Positions 48,832-58,800 of a stretch of 64,000 nucleotides of DNA are shown here, piece by piece. The notes beneath the pieces are model-generated. The model did no database searches. It was not told the DNA's origin and saw only the letters and a list, made by a program, of their open reading frames with translations. The translations under genes and the position numbers were made by a program. Source of the DNA: Endozoicomonas montiporae CL-33 (GTDB taxonomy: Bacteria; Pseudomonadota; Gammaproteobacteria; Pseudomonadales; Endozoicomonadaceae); contig NZ_CP013251.1 in the NCBI RefSeq assembly GCF_001583435.1, forward strand, positions 121,001 through 185,000, written 5' to 3'. The first letter of the stretch is position 1. Each line of letters starts with the position of its first letter.

Positions 48832-50964
48832 TTGCTGACTATCGATGAGTTTGCCGGCCGCTTGAAGTCCTACCTGACCCCTGAACAGATTAATCTTGTT
48901 CGCAGGGCTTACTATTACGCCGAACAGGCCCACGACGGGCAGATACGACGCAGTGGTGAGCCATACATCACCCATCCTCTGGAAGTGGCAGCCATTCTGG
49001 CCGACATGCACATGGACCATCACAGTTTGATGGCTGCCATGTTGCACGATGTCATCGAGGATACCGGCATTGAAAAAAGTGCCATTGTCCAACAGTTTGG
49101 TGAAATAGTGGCCGAACTGGTTGACGGGGTCAGCAAACTGACCCACATGCACTTCGAGAACAAAACCCTGGCCCAGGCCGAAAATTTCCAGAAAATGGCA
49201 CTGGCCATGGCCAAGGATATCCGGGTTATTCTCGTCAAGCTTTCAGACCGTTTGCACAATATGCGAACGCTCGGAGTTCTGCGACCGGACAAGCGTCGCA
49301 GAATTGCCCGTGAAACCCTCGATATTTATGTCCCCATCGCCAACCGTCTTGGCATGCACAACCTGCGGATCGAACTGGAAGATCTCGGATTTGAAGCCAT
49401 GCACCCCATGCGTTCACGCATGATTCGTCAGGCGGTGAAAAAGGCCCGGGGCAATCGCAGGGATCTGGTGGGCAAAGTACAAAAAGCCATTGCTGCCCGA
49501 CTGGAAGAAGAAGGCCTTAAAGGCAGAGTGGTTGGCCGGGAGAAGCATCTTTATAGTATTTATAAAAAGATGCGCAGCCAGAGCAAGTCCTTTGCTGAAA
49601 TCATGGACATGTTCGCCTTCCGCATCATTGTCGATAGCGTTGACAGCTGTTACCGCGCCTTCGGCATTGTCCATAACCTCTACAAACCCATCCCCGGTCG
49701 CTTCAAAGATTACATCGCCATTCCCAAAGCCAACGGTTACCAATCCCTGCACACCACACTGTTCGGTATGCACGGTGTTCCTGTGGAAATCCAGATTCGC
49801 ACACAGGAAATGGAAGACATGGCCAATAACGGCATTGCTGCGCACTGGCTCTATAAGTCAGGTGACGAAGCATTGTCAGGCAGTCATGCCCGTACACGAC
49901 AGTGGTTGAAAGGTGTACTGGAACTGCAGAAAAATGCCGGTGATTCGCTGGAATTTATCGAGAACGTCAAAATCGATCTGTTCCCCGACGAGGTTTACGT
50001 CTTCACACCACGAGGCGCTATTCTCGAATTACCGAAAGGTGCGACAGCGGTTGATTTTGCCTATGCCGTTCATACGGATGTTGGTAATACCTGCGTCGCC
50101 TGTCGTATTGATAAACGACTGGCGTCACTCAGTCAGCCTTTGCAAAGTGGACAGACGGTAGAGATTGTCACAGCCGAAGGTGCCAGCCCAAATGTTGCCT
50201 GGCTGAACTTTGTTCTGACCGGTAAGGCTCGTTCCAATATTCGTCACTTCCTCAAACATCAGCGTCGCAATGAATCCATTGCCCTGGGTCGTCGCCTGTT
50301 GAACAAGGCGCTGGTCAGCTTTGACACCCGGGTTGACCGATTGGATCAGTGCATACTGCAGCAGCAGTTGGAGAACTTTAAACTGAGTTCTCTGGATGAA
50401 CTGCTTGAAGACATCGGTCTGGGAAACCGCATGGCGTACATTGTTGCCCGTATGCTGGTGGAGCCTCAGGAGTCTGACGTTGAAGACAAGACGGCTCTGG
50501 ATGTAGAAGATATTGAACAATCCCTGACCATTCGCGGTACCGAAGGCATGGTGATCAGCTTTGCCAAGTGCTGCCACCCTATTCCGGGTGATCCGGTGGT
50601 GGGACATGTCAGCTCGGGTCGCGGTATTGTTATCCACACCGACAGCTGTAAGAACATTGCAGAAATTCGCCACAACCCTGAAAAGGTTCTGGAAGTCGAT
50701 TGGGATAAGAATGTGTCCGGTGAGTTCACCGTGGATCTTCAGGTTGAGCTGGAACACCACCGCGGCATGATTGCTTCTCTGGCAACCAGTATTACGGCGG
50801 TAGAAGGCAATATTGAAAAGATCAGCATGGAAGAACGTGACGCCAGCTTCTGTATGGTACAGCTTTTGGTCAACGTTAAAGACCGTGTTCATCTTGCCCG
50901 TATTATTAAACGACTGCGTGTGATTAAAGGGGTTCACTCCATCACCCGTCGCAGAGAGTCTTAA
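48832..50964 (+). CDS. spoT: bifunctional (p)ppGpp synthetase/hydrolase SpoT
   Basis: The 710-residue protein has the hydrolase HD domain (AAMLHDVIEDTGIEKSAIVQ near residue 62, RPDKRRRIARETLDIY near 147), the synthetase domain (SIYKKMRSQSKSFAEIMDMF, RFKDYIAIPKANGYQSLHTT), a TGS domain (GATAVDFAYAVHTDVG near 400) and a C-terminal ACT domain. It controls the stringent response. The start is TTG at 48832 with AGGAGG just upstream. The length matches SpoT rather than RelA, and the intact HD residues support hydrolase activity. Confidence 0.96.
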   Translation: MLTIDEFAGRLKSYLTPEQINLVRRAYYYAEQAHDGQIRRSGEPYITHPLEVAAILADMHMDHHSLMAAMLHDVIEDTGIEKSAIVQQFGEIVAELVDGVSKLTHMHFENKTLAQAENFQKMALAMAKDIRVILVKLSDRLHNMRTLGVLRPDKRRRIARETLDIYVPIANRLGMHNLRIELEDLGFEAMHPMRSRMIRQAVKKARGNRRDLVGKVQKAIAARLEEEGLKGRVVGREKHLYSIYKKMRSQSKSFAEIMDMFAFRIIVDSVDSCYRAFGIVHNLYKPIPGRFKDYIAIPKANGYQSLHTTLFGMHGVPVEIQIRTQEMEDMANNGIAAHWLYKSGDEALSGSHARTRQWLKGVLELQKNAGDSLEFIENVKIDLFPDEVYVFTPRGAILELPKGATAVDFAYAVHTDVGNTCVACRIDKRLASLSQPLQSGQTVEIVTAEGASPNVAWLNFVLTGKARSNIRHFLKHQRRNESIALGRRLLNKALVSFDTRVDRLDQCILQQQLENFKLSSLDELLEDIGLGNRMAYIVARMLVEPQESDVEDKTALDVEDIEQSLTIRGTEGMVISFAKCCHPIPGDPVVGHVSSGRGIVIHTDSCKNIAEIRHNPEKVLEVDWDKNVSGEFTVDLQVELEHHRGMIASLATSITAVEGNIEKISMEERDASFCMVQLLVNVKDRVHLARIIKRLRVIKGVHSITRRRES

Positions 50965-50971
50965 GCAACAG

Positions 50972-50995
50972 ACCCTGTTATCTGGCAGGGTTTTT
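50972..50995 (+). terminator. intrinsic terminator after spoT
   Basis: ACCCTG (50972-50977) pairs with CAGGGT (50986-50991) and runs into TTTT, eight bases past the spoT stop. Confidence 0.7.
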
Positions 50996-51086
50996 GATTC
51001 TCTTGATCTGGCTCATGATCGCCTTCAAATCCACTTGCAATATGCAGGGTCTTCCCTACTATCAAACTTTTTGGAAGGTGGAAGAT

Positions 51087-51473
51087 ATGAGTAACCGACA
51101 GATCATTAATACTGAAAGAGCTCCAAAGGCCATTGGTACCTACTCTCAGGCAGTTAAGTCCGGAACCACTGTTTATATTTCCGGTCAGATCCCTCTGGTA
51201 CCTGAAACTATGGACGTTCAGGAAGGCGACTTTAAAGACCTGACCCGTCGTTGTTTCACCAACCTTAAAGCCATTGCCGAAGCAGCAGGTGGCACTCTGG
51301 AAGATGCCGCTAAAGTGAATATCTTCCTGACCGACCTGAGCAACTTCGCTTCTGTCAATGAAGTGATGGCCGAGTTCTTCGAACAGCCCTACCCTGCACG
51401 TGCGGCTATCGGCGTAAAAGAACTGCCAAAAGGTGTACCGGTTGAAGTGGATGCTGTTCTGGAGCTTAAGTAA
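51087..51473 (+). CDS. ridA: RidA family reactive-intermediate deaminase
   Basis: From the ATG at 51087 (MSNRQIINTERAPKAIGTYS) the protein has 128 residues. The RidA signature YPARAAIGVKELPKGVPVEV, with the substrate-binding arginine, is complete near residue 103. It hydrolyses reactive enamines/imines formed by PLP enzymes. A longer upstream start is not supported; GGAAGG lies before the chosen ATG. It follows spoT as commonly seen in this group. Confidence 0.95.
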   Translation: MSNRQIINTERAPKAIGTYSQAVKSGTTVYISGQIPLVPETMDVQEGDFKDLTRRCFTNLKAIAEAAGGTLEDAAKVNIFLTDLSNFASVNEVMAEFFEQPYPARAAIGVKELPKGVPVEVDAVLELK

Positions 51474-51492
51474 TCGACAGTATTGTCTTGAA

Positions 51493-51516
51493 ACAGAGCT
51501 TCACTGGAAGCTCTGT
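51493..51516. terminator. convergent hairpin after ridA and the FMO-like gene
   Basis: ACAGAGCTTC (51493-51502) pairs with GAAGCTCTGT (51507-51516), loop ACTG. It overlaps the stop codon of the minus-strand monooxygenase gene. Confidence 0.6.
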
Positions 51517-52766
51517 TCTCCTCCTTCCCATGGCAAATCCCGATAGTCATCCGGATATCTCAGTCGCTGTTTATTGTTGATGGAAAGGGTTGAATCAACC
51601 ATCTTTGCCGGTGATTTGATGCCTGCCAGTTTTGCCAGATGACCCAGTTGTGCAATGCTTCTTCTTTGGCGAATGGAAAAGCTCACTCGCCCTGAACTTT
51701 GCAGCTCTAAATGTTCCGCCGCAAATTGACGTTGTATTGCATTAGGCAATAGTATTTTCCCCTGCAAATAGCCAGCAATCACTTTAGCCTGACAGTGATA
51801 CAGGATAAAAGGCGCGCTGGCCAATTCCATGCCTGTTACCGCTAGTTCAGGGTATCGGGGATGAAACAGGTTCAGGTAAAGTGGAGCCAAATTGTTTTTA
51901 TCGCCGGATAAGCCAATACTTGGCAGGGCTTGCCTGAAAACAGGGTCTGGCTGATAGCCTGTGCATAGAATCAGAACATCAATATCCCGCAGTTTTTTAC
52001 CATTCTCCAGAATCACGGTTCGACCATCACAGGCGACAATAGCACTTTGCCGGGTCAAGTTGTTATGTGCCCCGTAAGCCCCCTCGACGGGCTTATGCAG
52101 TTCCCGACTGCCAGAATGGGCACAAAGGTAAACCCGGCTGGCACAGTGGCTGATCTCTCTACTCAAATCTTCACCAGAGGAACCTGTACCCATCAGGGCG
52201 ACCCGTTGGTTCAGATAGGCCTCAGGCTCCCGGTAGCTGAAGCTGTGCTCAAGCCGACCGGTAAAAGGCATGAAGGCTTCAAGGTCTGGATACGTTGGGT
52301 AATGGTAGCGACTATTACAAAATATAACCGCATCAAATTCACTGAGGCTCTGGCTGGTTTGAACTTGCCAGCGTTCAGGCTGGGAGTTGGCCTCAAGCGC
52401 GAGAAAGCGATGATTGAATCGAATGTGCCTCAGAAGGTCATTATGCTCTGCAAAGCGTTGCAGGTGTGAAAATACCTGATTGTGACGGGGATAACAGGGG
52501 TAGTCATCAGGAAAGGGAAAATCGGGCAGTTCCATGATTTGCTTTGGTACATTGCATCGCAAAGAGGAATAGATGGGGGAATAAATACCGGAAACCCCGT
52601 CTCGGATATCAACCAGCGTGGATAAAGGCTGGATGGCCCAGGTACCGCCCAGACATTCACGTTGTTCATAGAGTGAAATGGAGAAGCCTGCCTTTTTGAG
52701 GATACTTCCGGTAATCAGTCCGGCTGGTCCCGCCCCAATGATAGCCACTTGTTTATAAGCGGACAT
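51501..52766 (-). CDS. FMO-like flavin-containing monooxygenase
   Basis: From the ATG at 52766 (MSAYKQVAIIGAGPAGLITG) the protein has 421 residues. The FAD motif GAGPAG near residue 11, the FMO identifying motif FTGRLEHSFSY (FxGxxxHxxxY) near 165 and a second dinucleotide motif MGTGSSGEDL near 190 define a class B flavin monooxygenase. Such enzymes oxygenate soft nucleophiles or ketones using NADPH; the substrate is unknown. An SDR gene lies 66 bases upstream on the same strand. Confidence 0.88.
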   Translation of the reverse strand: MSAYKQVAIIGAGPAGLITGSILKKAGFSISLYEQRECLGGTWAIQPLSTLVDIRDGVSGIYSPIYSSLRCNVPKQIMELPDFPFPDDYPCYPRHNQVFSHLQRFAEHNDLLRHIRFNHRFLALEANSQPERWQVQTSQSLSEFDAVIFCNSRYHYPTYPDLEAFMPFTGRLEHSFSYREPEAYLNQRVALMGTGSSGEDLSREISHCASRVYLCAHSGSRELHKPVEGAYGAHNNLTRQSAIVACDGRTVILENGKKLRDIDVLILCTGYQPDPVFRQALPSIGLSGDKNNLAPLYLNLFHPRYPELAVTGMELASAPFILYHCQAKVIAGYLQGKILLPNAIQRQFAAEHLELQSSGRVSFSIRQRRSIAQLGHLAKLAGIKSPAKMVDSTLSINNKQRLRYPDDYRDLPWEGGEQSFQ

Positions 52767-52832
52767 TCTTGTTTCCTGCCTGATTTGACTATAGATAGAA
52801 TAGACAGTAATCAAGCTGATTTGTTCTGACCT

Positions 52833-53681
52833 CTAATCTTTTTCTGGTTTGAGGTAGCCGGTTTTATAGTCAGGGTATTTAAAGACATAGCCTGTATCGA
52901 GAATTTTGCGGTTACTGCAGCGTTTACTGGATCGGGGGGGAGCAGGATGATGATCGTCCAGCTCAATATGGTACTGACTGGCAATCCAGTGCAGAACGTC
53001 GTGCATGGATGTTGGCTGATGGTCAACACCGATATAAATGGAGTCAGGTTTTTGTCCGTTAATACTCATCTGCATCAGGTGTTTAAGAATGCCGGCGCAA
53101 TCGTCCCGATGAATGCGGTTGCTGTAAATAGCAGGTGCTTTTGCACAGCCCTTTCCTTCAAGCACCCGGCTGATCAGCCGGTTTCTGCCCGGACCGTAGA
53201 TACCGGCAAAGCGAACTGATGTCGTTGGGAAACCGCTGGATAGCAACACGTCCTCGGCCTTCAACAATGTTTGTCCGGAAAACGTTTGAGGTTTGCAGTC
53301 TGAGTCTTCATCCACCCACTCTCCTTGATTCTGGTGATAGACACTGGTGCTGGAAGTAAAGAACAGGTGTTTGGGCTGAATGTTTTTCTTTTTCAGATGA
53401 TGGATGACATTCATAAGACCAGTGACGTAAGCCAGCTGGTAAAGTTCGGGTGAATGGCCATCGGCAGCTGCCGTATAAAAAACATAATCTATCCGGTTTG
53501 GCCAAATTCCAAGTGCGTCCGGATCAGCCAGATTGCCCTGAACAGGCCGAATGCCTTCAGGCAGTTGATCGATTGAGCGGCGGAGACCCCAGACATGAAA
53601 CTGGTTTGTGTTCAGCAGTTGCCGGGCCAGTTCGCATCCAACATCTCCACAACCTGCGATAAGAATGTTTGGCTTGTCCAT
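52833..53681 (-). CDS. NAD-dependent epimerase/dehydratase-like protein (YeeZ type)
   Basis: From the ATG at 53681 (MDKPNILIAGCGDVGCELAR) the protein has 282 residues. GCGDVGCELA near residue 10 is an atypical GxGxxG nucleotide motif typical of YeeZ/WcaG-like extended SDR proteins; FFTSSTSVYHQNQGEWVDED and FAGIYGPGRNRL follow the family pattern. The usual YxxxK catalytic pair is not evident, so the reaction is unknown. It may be cotranscribed with the monooxygenase downstream. Confidence 0.82.
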   Translation of the reverse strand: MDKPNILIAGCGDVGCELARQLLNTNQFHVWGLRRSIDQLPEGIRPVQGNLADPDALGIWPNRIDYVFYTAAADGHSPELYQLAYVTGLMNVIHHLKKKNIQPKHLFFTSSTSVYHQNQGEWVDEDSDCKPQTFSGQTLLKAEDVLLSSGFPTTSVRFAGIYGPGRNRLISRVLEGKGCAKAPAIYSNRIHRDDCAGILKHLMQMSINGQKPDSIYIGVDHQPTSMHDVLHWIASQYHIELDDHHPAPPRSSKRCSNRKILDTGYVFKYPDYKTGYLKPEKD

Positions 53682-53703
53682 TGTTGTTCTCAACCGTGAC
53701 TAA

Positions 53704-53718
53704 AGGGGCAATGCCCCT
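53704..53718 (-). terminator. short hairpin between small unknown genes and the SDR gene
   Basis: AGGGGC-AAT-GCCCCT is a 6-bp GC-rich stem; on the minus strand TTTAG follows. It may end the two-gene unit at 53752-54274. A second hairpin GACAACCT/AGGTTGTC spans 53744-53767 at the stop codon. Confidence 0.45.
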
Positions 53719-53751
53719 CAGTCAACTACATCAGAGCAGTACTGACAACCT

Positions 53752-53994
53752 TTATACATAGGTTGTCGCTGCATGGCTGGTAACTCTACGCTCAAAGAAT
53801 GAAATGACCTCATCAACTTTTGCGGCATAGTGCATTGGGTTTGTAACGATAAGCGATTTCATCATTTCAAACGTATTATAAGCTAATCCTTGAACACCAA
53901 ACTGATCAGGCACATCTTCAGGCTTTAAGCCGAAAATTGCCTGTACTGCTTTTAAGTCATCAACAGACATATCCATGCCACTAACAGTTTTCAA
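53752..53994 (-). CDS. small protein of unknown function (up to 80 aa)
   Basis: The frame reads MKTVSGMDMSVDDLKAVQAI and continues EDVPDQFGVQGLAYNTFEMM, then MHYAAKVDEVISFFERR. It is helical and acidic with no signal. The first codon is TTG at 53994; the in-frame ATG at 53976 (MDMSVDD) may be the real start. It overlaps the end of the next upstream gene by 14 bases in another frame, so the pair may be translationally coupled or may be one gene split by a frameshift. Confidence 0.5.
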   Translation of the reverse strand: MKTVSGMDMSVDDLKAVQAIFGLKPEDVPDQFGVQGLAYNTFEMMKSLIVTNPMHYAAKVDEVISFFERRVTSHAATTYV

Positions 53995-54274
53995 TGGCAG
54001 ATTGTGTGTCAGGATGATTTGAAGTAAAGGCTAACCGAAGCAGTTCTTTCTTTTGATAAGGTTTTGGAATCAGGGCCCCTGTCCGCTGAGAGCGTCTTTT
54101 TTCAATGCCTTTGCCTGCTACGGCTTTGGCAGACGCTGCTGTTGACATAAACTTTTGAGTGCTCTCTGGTTGTTTCACAGCACCGCTTGGTTTGTTATCA
54201 CTATTTTTTGTTTGAAGCTGAGGGCTGTACCCGGTAGCTGAAGAAGTGCCCGGGTTAAACTGACCTGGTTCCAT
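53981..54274 (-). CDS. small basic, disordered protein (97 aa), function unknown
   Basis: The protein begins MEPGQFNPGTSSATGYSPQL, is rich in Ser, Thr, Gln and Lys, and has a basic segment GIEKRRSQRTGALIPKPYQK. Its first half looks unstructured, a feature seen in secreted effectors as well as in many orphans. No family is recognised. It overlaps the following small gene. It is divergent from oxyR with 182 bases between. Confidence 0.5.
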   Translation of the reverse strand: MEPGQFNPGTSSATGYSPQLQTKNSDNKPSGAVKQPESTQKFMSTAASAKAVAGKGIEKRRSQRTGALIPKPYQKKELLRLAFTSNHPDTQSAIENC

Positions 54275-54456
54275 TTAAAATTCCTTTTACTGTATCCATG
54301 TTCAAGACGCTCTTTTGACTACGCAGTGTTGATTCAGTTCCCAGAATGACAAAAAGCATGAAAATAAAGGCTCAAGGCTGACACGGCGCGGAATATAGTT
54401 AATAATACTGGTTAAATTTACAGTGCAACTTTTTCCATCGTCGGCTTGTTTTAACT

Positions 54457-55371
54457 ATGACTCTGACTGAACTGCGATATATTGTGGCCCTTGCCCGGGA
54501 ACAGCACTTTGGCCGTGCTGCGGCTGAATGTTTTGTCAGCCAGCCCACCCTGAGTGCCGGGGTGAAAAAACTGGAAAAAGAGCTGGGCATTGAACTGTTT
54601 GAACGCACACGCAATGCCGTGCGCGTGAGTGACATGGGGCAGCGCATTATTCAGCAGGCCAGGAAAGTACTGGAAGAAGCCGATGCGGTAAAAGAGCTGG
54701 CAAAAGAAGGCAAAGACCAGCTGAGTACACCACTGCGGGTAGGAGCCATCTACACCATTGGTCCTTACTTGTTTCCGCATCTGGTGCCAAAACTGGCAGA
54801 ACTGGCATCCGACATGCCTCTTTATATAGAAGAAAACTTCACAGCCGTTCTGCGCAGAAAATTACGACAGGGTGAACTGGATGCCATTATTATTGCCCTG
54901 CCTTTCACCGAACCGGACGTCTTAACATTACCCATCTATGATGAAGCCTTCAGGATTCTTATGCCGGGTCACCATCCATGGGCAGAGCGTGAAGCCATTA
55001 ATAAAGACGAGCTGTCCAGGGATGAAGTGTTGTTGTTGGGGGAAGGTCACTGTTTCCGCGATCAGATTCTGGAAGCCTGCCCGGTACTTGGCGTGCATGA
55101 CGGCGATGACGGCTCCGGTGTGGAAGCCACTTCACTGGAAACCATTCGGCACATGGTGGCGTCAGGCATGGGTATCAGTATTCTGCCAGAGTCGGCTTTG
55201 GGCAATAATTATTATGCACCGGACGTGTTGACCTCCAAACCGTTCAGCACACCCAGACCGGAAAGAACGGTAGCACTGGCATGGCGAGCGAGCTTTCCCA
55301 GACCCAAAGCCATTGATGTGCTGGCTGCAGCACTGAAGCAATGCACTGACATCAACAGGATTGAAGATTAA
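54457..55371 (+). CDS. oxyR: hydrogen peroxide-sensing regulator OxyR
   Basis: The 304-residue LysR protein has an N-terminal helix-turn-helix (HFGRAAAECFVSQPTLSAGV) and the two redox cysteines of OxyR in GEGHCFRDQILEACPV near residue 200, nine residues apart as in E. coli (C199, C208). ATSLETIRHMVASGMGISIL is also typical. It activates peroxide defence genes. Its stop overlaps the recG start by one base, the oxyR-recG operon known from pseudomonads. A glutathione peroxidase gene lies just beyond recG. Confidence 0.96.
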   Translation: MTLTELRYIVALAREQHFGRAAAECFVSQPTLSAGVKKLEKELGIELFERTRNAVRVSDMGQRIIQQARKVLEEADAVKELAKEGKDQLSTPLRVGAIYTIGPYLFPHLVPKLAELASDMPLYIEENFTAVLRRKLRQGELDAIIIALPFTEPDVLTLPIYDEAFRILMPGHHPWAEREAINKDELSRDEVLLLGEGHCFRDQILEACPVLGVHDGDDGSGVEATSLETIRHMVASGMGISILPESALGNNYYAPDVLTSKPFSTPRPERTVALAWRASFPRPKAIDVLAAALKQCTDINRIED

Positions 55372-57455
55372 TGAGTAAGCCTCTGCACGAGATACCGGTA
55401 ACGGCACTCAAAGGTGTGGGGGCGGCTTTGGCTGAAAAGCTTGCCAGGATTCATATTCACACCTTGCAGGATTTGTTGTTTCACCTGCCGCTGCGCTATC
55501 AGGATCGCACCCGGATAACGCCGATTGGTGCGCTTCAGCCGGACGGTGACTTTGTTGTGCAGGGTAAGGTTCTGGGGGCTGAAGTAGTCATGGGGCGCAG
55601 GCGTAGCCTGTTGTGTCGTATCAGCGATGGCACAGGCAGTGCCGGTTTGCGTTTTTATCATTTCTCTGCGGCTCAGAAAAACAACCTGAAAGCGGGTGTT
55701 GAAGTACGTTGCTTTGGTGAACCACGGCGGGGAGCCTCTGGTCTGGAGTTTTACCATCCGGAGTATCGGGTTATCAAATCAGATAATCAGCTTGATGTTG
55801 AAGAGACGCTAACACCGGTTTACCCCGCGACGGAAGGCTTAACGCAGCAGCGTATCCGCAGTCTTTGCGATATGGCACTGGATAAACTGAATAATCCAGA
55901 CGCCTTACAGGACTGGCTACCCGAAGTTATTCAGCAGCAATACCGGTTAGGTGCTTTGGTGGATGCTGTGCGACTGCTGCACAGCCCTCCTCCCGACAAC
56001 TCAATGGCATTATTGGGCGAAGGCCGGCACCCTGCTCAAAGGCGACTCGCTTTCGAGGAGCTGTTGGCTCACAACCTTAGTATGCAAAAGCTTCGCACAT
56101 TGGTGCGAACCGTGAACAGTTTCCCCATGCCACCGAAACAGGAGCTGACCAAAGCTTTCCGTGAACAGCTGTCGTTTAGCCTGACGGGGGCGCAGGAACG
56201 AGTGGTGGCTGAAATCAGTCAGGACATGATGCAGCCTGAACCGATGCTTAGACTGGTTCAGGGTGATGTAGGTTCTGGCAAAACGGTGGTGGCTGCACTG
56301 GCAGCATTACAGGTGGTAGAGAATGGTTATCAGGCGGCGATCATGGCTCCGACGGAAATCCTGGCAGAGCAGCATGAACGCAACTTTAAAAACTGGTTAA
56401 AACCGCTGGGTGTGTCGGTGGCGTATTTGTCCGGTAAGACCACCGGTAAAAAACGCGAAAAAGTGTTGGAAGAAATAGCCAGCGGCGAAGCATCGGTTGT
56501 GGTCGGCACCCATGCATTGTTTCAGGATGATGTGGATTATCAGCGTCTTGGCCTTGCCATTATTGATGAGCAGCATCGTTTTGGTGTGCATCAGCGAATG
56601 GCACTACGCAGCAAAGGTGAAAGGAAGGGTGGGCAGCCTCATCAGTTGATTATGACTGCTACACCGATCCCAAGAACGCTGGCGATGAGTGCCTATGCGG
56701 ATCTTGACTGTTCAATTATCGATGAACTGCCTCCCGGGCGTACTCCCGTAAATACCGTGGTTATAGGTGACGACCGGCGTGAACAGGTGATGCAAAGACT
56801 TCGTGCAGCTTGTCTGGAGGGGCGTCAGGCGTACTGGGTCTGTACGCTGATTGATGAGTCTGAAACCCTGCAATGTCAGGCAGCAGAAGTGACGGCAGAG
56901 CAGCTTCGGGAAACCTTGCCAGAGTTATCGATCGGTCTGGTGCATGGACGAATGAAAGCCAGTGACAAGCAAGAAGTGATGGAGGCTTTTAAAGCTGGTC
57001 ATTTACATCTGCTGGTGGCGACGACAGTGATTGAAGTGGGGGTGGATGTGCCGAATGCCAGCCTGATGATTATTGAAAACCCTGAGCGCCTGGGGCTGGC
57101 GCAATTGCATCAGCTTCGCGGGCGTGTCGGGCGTGGCAATATAGCCAGCCATTGTCTTTTAATGTATCACGCACCTTTATCACAGCAGAGTCGGGAGCGT
57201 CTGCAAGTGATGCGGGACTCCAGTGATGGTTTTGTAATTGCCGAGAAAGACCTTGAGTTGAGAGGGCCGGGTGAAGTACTTGGAACACGGCAAACCGGTC
57301 TGGCACAGCTGCGTGTGGCCGAGCTGGAGCGAGACAGTGATTTGTTGGAGGATGTTCGTTCTGCCGCACAAACACTTTTGCAAGTTGCTCCGCACAATGC
57401 CGAGCCGCTGATTCTCCGTTGGTTGGGTCATGCTGAACAGTACGCTAATGTATGA
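55371..57455 (+). CDS. recG: ATP-dependent DNA helicase RecG
   Basis: The 694-residue protein has an N-terminal wedge/OB domain ([20 protein letters not shown]), Walker [16 protein letters not shown] near 300, the Walker B box [11 protein letters not shown] near 400 (DEQH), [12 protein letters not shown], and helicase motif [26 protein letters not shown]. It remodels stalled replication forks. It overlaps the oxyR stop (TAATG). Confidence 0.98.
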   Translation: MSKPLHEIPVTALKGVGAALAEKLARIHIHTLQDLLFHLPLRYQDRTRITPIGALQPDGDFVVQGKVLGAEVVMGRRRSLLCRISDGTGSAGLRFYHFSAAQKNNLKAGVEVRCFGEPRRGASGLEFYHPEYRVIKSDNQLDVEETLTPVYPATEGLTQQRIRSLCDMALDKLNNPDALQDWLPEVIQQQYRLGALVDAVRLLHSPPPDNSMALLGEGRHPAQRRLAFEELLAHNLSMQKLRTLVRTVNSFPMPPKQELTKAFREQLSFSLTGAQERVVAEISQDMMQPEPMLRLVQGDVGSGKTVVAALAALQVVENGYQAAIMAPTEILAEQHERNFKNWLKPLGVSVAYLSGKTTGKKREKVLEEIASGEASVVVGTHALFQDDVDYQRLGLAIIDEQHRFGVHQRMALRSKGERKGGQPHQLIMTATPIPRTLAMSAYADLDCSIIDELPPGRTPVNTVVIGDDRREQVMQRLRAACLEGRQAYWVCTLIDESETLQCQAAEVTAEQLRETLPELSIGLVHGRMKASDKQEVMEAFKAGHLHLLVATTVIEVGVDVPNASLMIIENPERLGLAQLHQLRGRVGRGNIASHCLLMYHAPLSQQSRERLQVMRDSSDGFVIAEKDLELRGPGEVLGTRQTGLAQLRVAELERDSDLLEDVRSAAQTLLQVAPHNAEPLILRWLGHAEQYANV

Positions 57456-57555
57456 TCTGGTCTCGACCAGCGCAGATCTTACCTTCGTACAGTCGTTGAT
57501 CATCACTCAGAAATACTGTTCTATAGTCAAAAACAAATATACATTAGGAACGATC

Positions 57556-58050
57556 ATGGATTTACTGAAATATGACATGCCATTATTGAATGGTGAGCCT
57601 CATTCATTAAGCGAGTATCGCGGCAAAGTGGTACTTATTGTCAATACAGCCAGCAAATGTGGCTTTACGCCTCAGTACAAAGGGCTGGAAAGTCTTTACG
57701 AAAAGTATCGGGAAAAGGGGTTGGTCATTCTGGGCTTTCCCTGCAATCAGTTTGGTCATCAGGAGCCTGGTAACAGCAATGAAATTGGCAGTTTCTGTGA
57801 AAAAAACTACGGTGTGACGTTTCCTGTTTTTGAGAAAATCGAGGTGAATGGGGACAATACTGCGCCGTTGTATCAGGACTTGAAAGCGGCTGCTCCCGGT
57901 GTTTTGGGAACTCAAAAGATCAAATGGAATTTTACCAAGTTTCTTTTGAATCGCAGGGGCGAAGTGATAGCCCGGTATGCACCCACCACCAAACCTGAAG
58001 ATCTGGAAAGTGCTATTCTGACGGAACTTGGCTCAGAAGAACTCGTTTAA
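57556..58050 (+). CDS. glutathione peroxidase (cysteine type)
   Basis: From the ATG at 57556 ([20 protein letters not shown]) the protein has 164 residues. The catalytic triad is visible: cysteine in [12 protein letters not shown], glutamine in [12 protein letters not shown] and tryptophan in [10 protein letters not shown]. It reduces peroxides with glutathione or thioredoxin. The position shortly after oxyR-recG suggests a link to oxidative stress. An upstream in-frame start at 57430 overlaps recG and is unlikely; TTAGGAACG precedes the chosen ATG. Confidence 0.95.
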   Translation: MDLLKYDMPLLNGEPHSLSEYRGKVVLIVNTASKCGFTPQYKGLESLYEKYREKGLVILGFPCNQFGHQEPGNSNEIGSFCEKNYGVTFPVFEKIEVNGDNTAPLYQDLKAAAPGVLGTQKIKWNFTKFLLNRRGEVIARYAPTTKPEDLESAILTELGSEELV

Positions 58051-58169
58051 TCAGTCTGTTTAATAGACTGGTCGATCAGGTCGATAAGACTAAAACAAAA
58101 CGGCTCTTTTGATAAATGGTTCTTTTGAAAAATGACTCTTTTGAAAAAAGACAGCGCAATGGTGACAGC

Positions 58170-58631
58170 ATGACTGAACAGGCTCCAGAGCTTCCCGAAT
58201 CAATAGAATATGCTGGTTTCTGGACTCGCTTTGGAGCCACGCTGGTCGATACGCTCGTCTTGCTGTTGGTAACAGTACCCTTAATGATGGTGATCTACGG
58301 CAACGAGATGTGGCAGGACGGAACCAAAGTACTTGGTGGTTGGGATATTCTGATCAACTGGTTGTTTCCTGTCGTATTTGTCATTCTCTTCTGGCGCTAC
58401 AGGGGTGCAACGCCTGGTAAAATGTTGACATCGGTTCAGGTGGTTGATGCCAGAACCGGACAGATTCCGGGCTTTCGGCAATCGGCGATCAGATACCTCG
58501 GCTATTTTTTGTCAACCATTCCTCTTATGCTGGGTTTTTTCTGGATTGCAATTGATAAAAGAAAGCAGGGCTGGCACGACAAGCTGGCTGGTACGGTTGT
58601 GATTAAAAGAAAGAAAACGGATTCAACGTAA
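58170..58631 (+). CDS. RDD family membrane protein
   Basis: From the ATG at 58170 (MTEQAPELPESIEYAGFWTR) the protein has 153 residues. The RDD signature is complete: AGFWTRFGATLVDTLVLL (Arg, Asp) and a later KQGWHDKLAGTVV (Asp). Three hydrophobic segments (TLVLLLVTVPLMMVI, LINWLFPVVFVILFW, LGYFLSTIPLMLGFFWIAI) predict three membrane helices. The function of RDD proteins is mostly unknown. A terminator follows. Confidence 0.88.
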   Translation: MTEQAPELPESIEYAGFWTRFGATLVDTLVLLLVTVPLMMVIYGNEMWQDGTKVLGGWDILINWLFPVVFVILFWRYRGATPGKMLTSVQVVDARTGQIPGFRQSAIRYLGYFLSTIPLMLGFFWIAIDKRKQGWHDKLAGTVVIKRKKTDST

Positions 58632-58709
58632 GCGATTTTAACTAATTCAAAAGGACTACTTTTTTTCTAATTAAACCCCTGGTTTTCATTTAAAAAACCT
58701 TTTTATTGT

Positions 58710-58745
58710 AAAGACCTGCTGATTCAATCAACGGGTCTTTTTTTT
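58710..58745 (+). terminator. intrinsic terminator after the RDD gene
   Basis: AAAGACC (58710-58716) pairs with GGTCTTT (58734-58740), with an inner GATT/AATC pairing, and the stem runs into a T8 tract. Confidence 0.85.
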
Positions 58746-58800
58746 GGGCAGTTGCTATTGCTAGAATCCAAACAAAATAACGATAAAAACGAGAGACTGT

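Noticed and set aside
50125-50937. 270-residue minus-strand frame opposite spoT
   Set aside because: Shadow of a clearly conserved gene; no recognisable protein features.
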